Of a stretch of DNA of 64,000 nt, positions 45,400-55,062 are shown piece by piece (positions within the stretch are counted from its first letter, which is position 1; each line of letters starts with the position of its first letter). The stretch spans positions 98,013,237 to 98,077,236 of the forward strand of contig CM041292.1 in NCBI GenBank assembly GCA_023052935.1. Reading direction: 5' to 3'. The translations under genes and the position numbers were made by a program. The notes under the pieces were generated by a model. The model made no database searches, had not been told where the DNA came from, and was given only the letters and a program-made list of their open reading frames with translations. This stretch comes from Piezodorus guildinii (Eukaryota; Arthropoda; Insecta; Hemiptera; Pentatomidae).

Positions 45400-46660
45400 A
45401 TTAAATTTAAAACAAAATTATTAAATAAACAATTGCTTTCTACACTATTTCTTGCATTCTTAGTCGTGAGTCACCTTGAAATTATAAAAAGAAAATAACA
45501 ACATAACTCTGAGAAGAACTTTAGTTTAGGTTAGGAAAAAAAACCCGGAAAATACGAGCAATAAGTCCAATAGGGATTAATAAGTGTGCTGTGTAACAAG
45601 AAAAATAAGTAAACCTCTCCCTCTTTCTTCCGAGAGCCACATCTTTCTCTATTCAATATCTTACAAAGGTCGTTTCTGAGGTGAAAAATTCTCATTTAAA
45701 GATAGCTCTATAATTGTACATAAACATGTTCATTATTAACTAAAATGTCATTTGAAATATTCTTTCAACTTTTAATATTCCAACATATCAATTATTCAAT
45801 GGGTGATCTAGAATAAAGATGAAATGTGAGATTGATAAGTAGTTTCTGCAGAGGCAAGGGTACATTCTAAAACTACGTTTTTTTAGAAATTCAAGTGTAA
45901 TTAGCAGACAGCTGTTGTCTGAAAACAACCCCAATACGATAAATCATATTTGTTATAAATTTGGCATCTTTGCTAATAAAGATCAGACTAATTTTTTGAT
46001 TTGTTATTTTTGGTCCCACAACTAATTACCTAAAGAGTGAAGAAAGTTATTAAAAAAAATTCTCAAAAATGAATAAAAACGAGACATTTAACGAGATAAA
46101 AGTATTTAAAGGAAATGAGACTCACTATTAATTATTTTTTCTTGTACAGCTTAGTCATATTCCTACTTGCTGTAAAAATTTTGATCGTGAAAACATAGTC
46201 CTTTTTTGTGTATGAATTTTCAAAATTGGCGAAAATTCGTTTTTCGCGATGTTCACATTGAAATCTCTCAAAAGGGACTGAGTAAAAAATTATGAAACTA
46301 ATACAGATTAAGATGGGTTTATGTAATATAAATTTGGTCATTGAGACAAGGCTGGTTCCGGAGTTATAAAATTCATTTACGAAAAAAGTCACTGTTCTCA
46401 AGAAAAATCACGAAAATCAAAAATTTCGACAAAATTAATGAAAATTGGACAATTTCAAATGGATTGACCCTTACTTTACTTATACTAAGGAGATGTATAC
46501 TTTTTGACTTATTCAAAAACCAGCATTTTCCAATATTTAAATTTTTTTTTTTCAACCCCTTTCAAGGATGAATTATCCCATACCCAGCCAAATATATACG
46601 GCAAATGGGAACCTTCATCAAAAATTCAGCTGTCATTTTTGAGATATAATGACCACATAA
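45400..46660. other. AT-rich spacer, no gene recognised
   Basis: About 46190-46560 has several near-repeats of 'aaaattcgttttt'- and 'cgaaaa'-type words on both strands. No gene. Confidence 0.45.
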
Positions 46661-46984
46661 ATGATTAAGTGGTTCCTTGCTTTCGTAAGTACAGATTATA
46701 TTATCAAACACTATGCTAACTTAGACAGCATCTGGCTGAATAAATATAAATCACTTTTTCCCAAGCCGAACCCAAACAAAAGAGAAGTTGAAGAGTTCTT
46801 CCATCGGGAAAGAGTCATTTGCCGATATAGGGAATTCCCCACAACAGGTTGGGCTGCAAAAGAAGAAGGTGCAGGCTTGGGCCAAGACCGAGGCAATGAA
46901 CTTCAAACCGGTGTCGCTACTCCAAGATCGAGAAAGACCACAACATTAACGTATCAGCTCCAACATAACTCACCACAGCGATGA
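46661..46984 (+). other. Unrecognised open frame of 107 codons
   Basis: A frame with more balanced composition than its surroundings ('NKYKSLFPKPNPNKREVEEFFHRERVICRYREFPTTGWAAKEEGAG...') in a less AT-biased patch (about 46700-47100). No domain, signal peptide or membrane segment is recognised, and the first ~15 codons look like AT-rich spacer. It could be an old exon, a transposon fragment or chance. I assign no function. Confidence 0.2.
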
Positions 46985-47440
46985 GGGAACTGTCTCACAA
47001 CTGCCTTGTCACCAGCTCCTTCAGATATAAAAATAAATTGGTATGCAAATCCAGGGATTTTTTGCTAAACTGCATTCCCCACTCTCTTCAAGCAGCAATG
47101 TCACAGCTTATAATATAAATAAACTTATGCCCATAAAGAGACATGACTTCAGTTTAATAGGGCTTAGGGCTCTTACTTGTCCATGAAATTATGTGGAGAG
47201 TATAAGTGCTGAACTTCTAGTTTATCTCCTTACTTGGGTTAATTTAGGTACAGCAACTGTAGGCCATAGGGCAAACTAGAAAAACAATCGAAGCTTAAAT
47301 ATAGACATAAAATGCATAAGATAATCAAAATAATATATAACATGCGATAATAATAATTGAAAGGGTGAAAAAACAATATCCTTGAGGTGATAAAAGAAAG
47401 ACGGCCATGTGGAAAGAATAGAAGACAATCACATAAAATA
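46985..47440. other. Spacer, nothing recognised
   Basis: Nothing recognised. Confidence 0.5.
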
Positions 47441-47640
47441 AAAAAATATAGATTGGCAAGAAGATGGTGGGAGAAGGATTGGAAGACCCCTAGTTAGATG
47501 GAAGCATAGTGTGTTGGAGAGTATCGCTGGTAGGGGGCTGTAGAAGGAGGACGCGATGGACCGCCAGAGATGGAAAGAACTGCTGGGGCAGGAGTTCGGT
47601 TGAGGAAACCTTCATACTAAAGGAATTCCTGAAGAAAAAA
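47441..47640 (+). pseudogene. LINE reverse transcriptase C-terminal fragment
   Basis: Reads 'GRRIGRPLVRWKHSVLESIAGRGL', a stop, then 'EDAMDRQRWKELLGQEFG'. This is the same kind of LINE C-terminal block ('G(R)RP..RW.D.V........A.DR..W..L') as at 34601-34790. Short and interrupted. Confidence 0.55.
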
Positions 47641-48259
47641 AAATTAAAATAATGCTTTTTACAACGAATAATTAGCGGAGTGTTTGTATCATAGATATCT
47701 AGAGTATATTAGATAATCTTAGATTTTTTTTATTGTCTGAGTTTCATCGAATAGGCCCTACGAACTGCAAATATAATAAAACATAAACTTTTTTTGTCTT
47801 TGGAATATAGTATATTGGCATGTTTTTTCGATCAAAATGTTGGATCTTCTAAATGTACTAAAGGACAAATAAAAAGTGATGTGAAACATAATTTATTTTT
47901 GGCCAAAACATTCTATAAAATGTTAAAACGCAAGAAAAAAGACGGTATAGATTTTTTAATGACGGAATAATAGTTGACCATAAATAGAATAAGATGTAGT
48001 AAGGGTGCGGCCATTTCTTAATTATTGTGCCAACCTATCGGCTCAAATTGTAAGCCATCGATTTTTTATTTAACGAGCTGTTTTTAAAAAATATAGAAAG
48101 ATAAAGTATGCATATCAACTATTAAGACAGTAATAAACGATGATATTAGGTAATAAAAATAAACTAATAATTAGGGAAAAACAAGGAAATGAAATGTTTT
48201 TTTTGTTTTTTTTCTATTTTCGAAATTGAGGAAGATATTATTGCTTATAAATTTATTTA
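47641..48259. other. Spacer, nothing recognised
   Basis: AT-rich, nothing recognised. Confidence 0.5.
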
Positions 48260-48575
48260 AACTTTAAATCCTTCCAGTCACTATTTATTCCTTTAACAAC
48301 TTTTTACACTATATACTCGACGTTTCGAGGTTTTTTCGAGGCTATTAATTTGTAGGTCATACTTACTGATAATGTTATAGTAAAATGATACGTGCCATTT
48401 AAATAGATAAAACCAATAGAATCTATCTAGATGACACGCAGCACTTTGCTAGACTATTATAATTAAATACGACATACAATTTAATAGTCTCTAAAATGGA
48501 GAAAAAAACTCGAAACTTCGAGGATATATTGTAAAAAGTTGTTAAAAGAATAAAAGTGACATGAAGAATTAAATG
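48260..48575. mobile_element. Long inverted-repeat element (MITE-like), family unknown
   Basis: Arms of about 125-135 bp (48262-48392 and 48432-48572) are inverted copies of each other with scattered mismatches. The left contains 'ttaacaactttttacactat' and 'cgacgtttcgaggttttttc'; the right contains their inverses. The spacer between the arms is about 40 bp. The unit could fold into a long hairpin. I could not define a target-site duplication, and there is no coding capacity. Confidence 0.75.
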
Positions 48576-49419
48576 ATTAATTAAAAGAAATGATATTGTA
48601 TTGGCACAGTAAATAAGTTTACTTGTTTAAAGTGTTTAAATTACAGCTCCTACTCCTTATTTACATGCATGATGATGCGCTGTTCTGATTGAGCACTAAC
48701 TAGAAAAAAAATTTTAATGTTGAAAATATCTATCATGATTTCTTTAAAAGACGCACAACCTGCTTTAAGACACGAAATTAAAAATAGATTTGGTGCTGGT
48801 ATCTCGTTCTTCAGCTCATCCTAGAACTCTTCAGAAAGAAGAGAGTGGCTTCATCTTGCGAATTAAACAAATGTTGTATTATCTGAGAAGGCATGTGAAA
48901 AAAAGTAAGTTTTTTTTGGATAACGTTTGAATATTTACCTAGAATATTTTATTCATCCTACGGTGAGCGATACACCGTTGTTTCAGCTTTCAAATAGAAC
49001 TATTACAAAGATTTTACTAAATTTAAATGTAGCATCAACCCGTTATAGAACTAGAACGATTGGGAATCCATTGGAAACGCTGCCTCCAAAGTGTCACTAA
49101 CCCTGTTTCGACAGTATAATTGTATATTGAGTAATTTTCGAATAAAGAGTGAGCTTTACGTGAACGCTAATTGAAAGGCGTTGATAAATTGTGGAAAGAC
49201 TACGGTCTGTTATGTAAATCCGGATTGTTTTCTGGAAAAAAAAAAAAAAAAAGGTGCAGGACTCTAAGCCATTGAGTTGATTCAATTAGGCCGTAAATAA
49301 TTACAAATAATTCAGTGTATACAATTAAATACAAAAGAAAGTACTATCATTCGTTATAAGTAAAATAAATAAAAATGTATGTACATGGATTTCTCCAGTA
49401 TATGGTGGATGATGAATTG
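48576..49419. other. Spacer, nothing firmly recognised
   Basis: No gene recognised. An A-run lies at about 49235-49252. Confidence 0.45.
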
Positions 49420-50460
49420 TATTGTATTGACAAATAAGTCCTTTCGCTTTTTCTGTTTATTTTTATGTCACCATTATCACTAATTATCTGATGAATTAAT
49501 TCCTAAGATATACTATTTGTAATATGACAACAACTATATCTGCTAACTCTTGTTGAAACTAGCTTAGTATTGTGTTTGCTATTGCACTGTGAATAAGGAA
49601 GAAAATATTCATTTTAGGTATATTTTTTAAAAAAAAGTAAACAACCTGCAGGAGCTCAAAGGAAACTTTGCAGTGTTTATGGGTATGATGCCTCAATCAA
49701 AAAAATCTGTAATCCAAATTTCATTTAGGAAATGTTGACATCATCATGCTCAACGGTCTGGTCGCCCTCATGAAATCGAAACGAGCAATGTTGATCTAAA
49801 TAGCACCCAATCAGTGCGAGAGATTGCTATTGCCCTAAATGTGTCGCTCAGAATCCTGAAGTCAACTCGGCAGCACACATTTCAATTTTGATTCACTGCG
49901 GAAACGGCAACAAAACGACCCATTTTTGATAAGGATGGTGACAGTAGATGGAAATGGATATTTTACGATAATGTAGTCCTTAGAAAATCTTGGGTCCTAA
50001 TAATGAGGTTTCTAGAAGAATGCCAAAATCCGGATTGCCGCCAAAAAAGATAACGCTTTTTGTATGGTGAGATTTCAAGCTTATAATTTTCTATGAGCTA
50101 TTGCCGCCATGAAAAACAATTGATTTAACTCTATAAGGCTCACAATCAACAAAATTGGATCAATCAATCAAAAATAAACACCCAGAACTTTCAAATCGGA
50201 AGGGTGCTGTGTTCCACCAAGACAAAGGTATACCCCACTTGGATGGGGCGTTTTATCGAAGCCTCCCTATTCACTAGACTTAGCTGCAAGTAACTACCAC
50301 TTATTCCGGTATCTGCAAATCACCATGAATGGAAAGAAATGTGAAAAGGAAGATGACATCAAAAACTACTTGGGTCAGTTTTTTAACAATAAACTCCAGA
50401 CATTCTAAGAGCATGGTATATGAACAAAGCTCTTCAATAGCTTAAAACCTTAATCTGTAC
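49420..50460 (+). pseudogene. Decayed mariner transposon and transposase
   Basis: The left end 'ttgacaaataagtcctttcg' (49427-49446) resembles mariner terminal repeats; no right partner was found. Conceptual translation in shifting frames gives 'MNKEENIHFRYIF' (N-terminus), 'GRPHEI', 'QSVREIAIALNVS' (second helix-turn-helix), 'MVTVDGNGYF' (first catalytic Asp kept), 'GAVFHQDKGIPHLDG' (second Asp kept), then 'PYSLDLAASNYHLFRYL', where the third catalytic Asp is Asn, and 'EDDIKNYLGQFFNNK' (C-terminus). Multiple stops and frameshifts are present. This family lineage differs from the 26.3-kb element. Confidence 0.8.
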
Positions 50461-52690
50461 CTTCTCAATGACTCCTACTCTCTAGCCTCCTAGCAAATCG
50501 TTTCTAGTCTAGACGAAGCCTTATGGCTCGCAACTGTAACTATATATTTTTGGTTTTGGTTTTGAATCAATCTTTTACTTTTCGTAGAAACATTAATTGG
50601 ATTTCACGTTTTATTTGAAACACTGACACTGTTATACAATTAATCATATATTTTCTACCTTTGACGGATAACCATTTATTAAATAACTATATCCAAGCTT
50701 CACAACAAAACTTTAGCTTCTTCACAATAAACTAAACGATGGAAAGATAATGAAAAGCCATTAACACCTGGATGTTAAACACAGGTAATTGAACCGGTCA
50801 GGAATTCGGAAAATCGTGACAGAACTATAAAACCCTTTGGCACAACCGGTTTATGGATGCCACGAGGCAATAAACCGATTTTGGCAGAAAACAATTTATC
50901 CTCAAAGGCGGTAAAAGAATATTGATAGAAAAAGAAGTCTAATAATACAATCAGTTTCTATACTAAAAGAACTATTTTGTATGACACGGGAAATATTAAC
51001 ATACGTGATAATGTACTTAATGATAGCAAAATAACTATATATATAATGGACTGTGGTCCATTGTCAATAATTCATTTTTTCTTGAATAATTTGCGACAAA
51101 AACAAATATATTCGAGGATATAAAGCTTTGATGTTTGAATATTTCCCTCTGCTTAGATACTAATAGTTCACTAAAAGTACGTTAGGAAAAAATTAAATTT
51201 TATTATATTCCCTTTCTATAAACGAAAGCGAGGTTTCTTTTGGAATTGGTTTCAGAATTGGCTTCTGATTTGGGAAAAAAAAAAGTTTTGAAAATAGGTT
51301 TTCCATTTAAGGACAAACTATCCTTAATATTCTTTTAAAACATAAGACGTTCATAATTTTCTTTCGAACATGGTTCTATCCTTGCGCGGATCAACTTTCC
51401 GTTACTTCAAATCTAACATCACTGTAAGATAATATAATAACATTTTTTAAATTAATTAATTCTAGCATAGGAATGAAGTTACCATTTTTACAAATTACAA
51501 TAATGTATTCTTTCATAAACTTTTATAGTTGAAAGCATTTATATTTCCTCCATCACTTGTTCCTGACATCGATTTATAGTTTTTTCTCTCCAGTTCGATT
51601 TCTTGTTGTTTATTGGATTTATCGTCCTCTTCTACACCTGAAGGACAGACCGAGAACGAAATTTCTTAATTTTCTTTAAGTTACTTTCTCGTATTTTATT
51701 TAAATTTTAATTTTAATTTAATTATTTAGATAAATGTAGACGATAAAATATCTCATTTATATATTTTTTATTATAGCGTGACTCATCGAATTCATAAAAT
51801 GTTAATATATATATAAGAATATGGACGGCTATCTGTATAAATACCTACATAATAGGTATAGATAACAACTTTAAGACTATTTATTAGGACTATATATAAA
51901 TATAATATAATAATATTACAATAATAATATATCAACAATTGTATTTGCAAACACGTTCAACATTTGCTAGCCTCATTCATATGATATTCTGGGATGCCTA
52001 GGTTGAGGTGGGTAAATATTTTAAGGTAATTTTAAAAAAATTGCAGAGCTCATTTTTATGACTTAGTTTTAGTCCGAATATAATCCTAATAATAACGATA
52101 TAATAATCCTGGTCTGCCTAATCGGTTAAAAAAACAACAGAAAAAAAGAAAATATCATAAAAAGCATGAATATTAATATCAACAATGTAAATGTCAAGAG
52201 TTATAATAAAATATAAAAGATACAATCTATGTATAAAATAAAAATACTATCAAGTTCCGTTACAAGGCTTTCAACTGAGACTAGTACTGCTATTTTTCTC
52301 CCCATTAAATTCTTGGCACACTTCTAGATATGAACGGTTAATTGGTTAAAACTAAAAAAATATACAATTTTGACTCTAATAACAGGGACTCTTTGGGAGA
52401 TCAACATTACTACTAACTCTTATTTACACTAACACTATCTACTCACGGACTTATTCACAATACATTATCGTAAACTTCATGAACAAGAATAACGGTACTG
52501 GAATAAATTATTCTGCCCGTAAACATAAATGAATAAGCTATAAGCACCTCTTTCTAAAAATCAGCTATATGAGTCAAACAAATTGCACTTACTTTTTTTA
52601 CATAGAAGAACGTTAACGTTAAATTATTATCTCCACCAATTACTTATGTAAATGCGGTTTTGTCAAAAAACGTTAACAACTTCATAAGTC
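50461..52690. other. AT-rich spacer, no gene recognised
   Basis: 2.2 kb without a recognisable gene or repeat family. Confidence 0.5.
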
Positions 52691-52691
52691 G

Positions 52692-52766
52692 TATATATAA
52701 TATTAGTTCCGAAATTGAAGCTACACATCGGACACAACATGTCTCTTGCGATTCAAAATTCTAAAG
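52692..52766 (+). promoter_or_regulatory. Candidate TATA promoter and short first coding exon
   Basis: tatatataa at 52692-52700 lies about 40 bp before an ATG (52739) whose frame, MSLAIQNSK, runs straight into a splice-donor-like AAG|GTTAGT at 52764-52772. A TATA box, very short leader and short first exon ending at a donor is a common layout for insect genes. No downstream exon was found, and TATA-like words are frequent here, so this is weak. Confidence 0.2.
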
Positions 52767-53751
52767 GTTAGTTTTAGTCAGATTTCGCAGACTATGTTTT
52801 ATTGAGTTGATTATCAAATTTATTCACAGTTGATAAAAATGAGATATGGGAAATTATTTGAAATAACTAAAATGAATGATGCTTGAGTGAAATAACTCGG
52901 AAAATTCGGTATACAATCATGTAACTATATGTATAATAATATCCACAATTGGTTAAAAAGTTTCTAAAAGGTAAGTACCAAGTGGTTCATGTTTAATTCC
53001 ATTCAAAAGCACACTGCAACATCTCCTATCATAATTAAGTAAAAAAAAAATTCTAGATTTCAATGCAGAAATAATCCATTAAAAAAAATCCTGGATCTAT
53101 CCTAAAATATACAGCATATTGCAAATTTTATTATTACAATATTAATAATTTTATTATAATATATCTTCTTAATTTAAGGCGCATTTAACTAACAGTAATT
53201 CAATAACAGTGTTATTGAAATAATGGACCGCAATAAAAATAAATTGTTAAAGATAATCCAAGATAAGTATATGCTAGATGTAGGCTCTATGAACCGACTA
53301 CAAGTAAGAAAACTTTGTTCTCTGTGAATTCCTAAAATGTACGAATAGAATATATGTGTCTATTTACTATCAGTTACTACCCGCAATTCAATTTGTCTGT
53401 GAAATTTGTGAGTGATTGATGTTACAAGTCAAGGCTTCGCAAATTTTTTTCAAGTTAATTTTATACAAGTCATATTTCAAGTCGGCTCTCGGATTTCTTG
53501 CTTTTACAGTTGGATTTCACTTCAGCACAGTCTTGAAAACATCATCAGACTTCAGGATAACAACAACAGTTATTATTGGAGCAAACAGCGGTAAGTTGTG
53601 ATATAATTTACAGTGTAAAGTGAATGCTGAGTCACCTCTTCATATCAGCTGATTGCCAATAGCCCGGCAAGGCTGGTCTTGCTTAACTTTTTTTAAGTTA
53701 TTGTTTTTTTTCCCACATCTGGTTATTATTTAATTACTTTCTATACATGAA

Positions 53752-55062
53752 ATGCGATATTATCATCAAGTAATGTCCTCCAAAGCTTCAACTAAAAGAT
53801 CTAGATCTAGTGGTTCAATCCCGTCACCTACAAAACAAAGACCCCGCCGTGATACTAATAAAAGATTAAATCTACAAGCAACCCCTTCCGGTACTAATTC
53901 AGAATCTGAACCACAACCTGGCACATCGTCACAAGGGATGACTGACGAATCGCCGTTTTTCACCCCAAATCCTTTTCAGATTTTACATAATGAAAAAGAA
54001 AACATGGAATCTACTCCTATACCTAGTGAACCACGGCCTCCTCCAATATTTGTCAAAAATATTAGAAATTTCCAAATGTTGTGTGCGCAATTGAACAAAA
54101 TTACCGAATCTACCAGCTACTACTGTATGAGTAGAATCAATGATACCAAAATATCTCCTACTACTGCCGAGACATATAGAAAAATAGTGAAATACCTAAC
54201 TGAAACCAAAGCAGATTTCCATACCTATCAGCTACGCCAAGAGAGAGCTTTAAGGGTTGTAATCAGAAACTTACACCCCTCGACACCAGTTGAAGCTATT
54301 AAAGAAGAACTAACGGAGATGGGCTATAAAGTGCGCCAAGTCACTAACGTCCTAAAGGATAAAATTCCTCTACCTCTCTTTTTTGTGGATTTGGAACCAG
54401 CTGAAGGAGTTGAAAAAATCTATGACCTCAATAGATTGTACTATTCCAGTGTAAGAGTTGAAAAACCTTACACAAAGAGAGAGATAATTCAGTGCCATAA
54501 TTGTCAAGCATATGGTCATACTAAAAGTTATTGTCATCACATACCTCGATGCGTGAAATGCGGTGAACAGCACAAGTCTGTGGAGTGTACAAAACCAAAA
54601 TCAACACCAGCTGTATGTGCTCATTGCCTGAAGGACCACCCGGCCAACTATAAAGGATGCCAAATCTATAAGGAGCTGAGGACCAGGTTTCAAAAACCTC
54701 AAGTACTGGATGAAACAGCAAGACAAGTAAGAAACAGAAGAGAACCCTCAAAACTTATTGATGCCAATTTATCATTTGCCCACTTACTTGGAGGTGGGAA
54801 TCAAAGTACTGAAGCCGTGGCCCTGCCGGAACTACAAAATGTACCTCAATCCATTCCACATATACCTCTTTCTCAAAATGTAACCAATCCTAAGAATCCT
54901 AATCCACCACAAATCTCTCATATTCCTCCTCCTTCAAACGCCACAGACCTTACCAGTTTGATGACATCCTTTATTTCCGAAATTAAATCCCTTGTTATGC
55001 CCTTAATATCACTCCTTACGAATCTCGTAACAAATCTCATTCCTGCCTTAAAAAAACCATAA
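53752..55062 (+). CDS. Jockey element B ORF1: gag-like nucleic-acid-binding protein
   Basis: 436 aa from the ATG at 53752; a second in-frame ATG at codon 8 (MSSKAST) is an equally plausible start. Residues 10-100 are basic, Ser/Thr/Pro-rich and likely disordered. Residues ~100-240 form the conserved domain before the knuckles. Three CCHC knuckles follow: 248-261 (CHNCQAYGHTKSYC), 267-279 (CVKCGEQHKSVEC) and 289-303 (CAHCLKDHPANYKGC). The C-terminus is Pro/Asn-rich and ends with a hydrophobic helix-like stretch (~400-430). The protein is expected to coat the element RNA. The stop TAA directly abuts the ATG of ORF2. Confidence 0.94.
   Translation: MRYYHQVMSSKASTKRSRSSGSIPSPTKQRPRRDTNKRLNLQATPSGTNSESEPQPGTSSQGMTDESPFFTPNPFQILHNEKENMESTPIPSEPRPPPIFVKNIRNFQMLCAQLNKITESTSYYCMSRINDTKISPTTAETYRKIVKYLTETKADFHTYQLRQERALRVVIRNLHPSTPVEAIKEELTEMGYKVRQVTNVLKDKIPLPLFFVDLEPAEGVEKIYDLNRLYYSSVRVEKPYTKREIIQCHNCQAYGHTKSYCHHIPRCVKCGEQHKSVECTKPKSTPAVCAHCLKDHPANYKGCQIYKELRTRFQKPQVLDETARQVRNRREPSKLIDANLSFAHLLGGGNQSTEAVALPELQNVPQSIPHIPLSQNVTNPKNPNPPQISHIPPPSNATDLTSLMTSFISEIKSLVMPLISLLTNLVTNLIPALKKP

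Noticed and set aside
46132..46571. Overlapping frames on both strands near 46.1-46.6 kb.
   Set aside because: Lys/Phe/Ile-rich translations of AT-rich DNA with no family motif; the frames overlap on opposite strands, as expected by chance.
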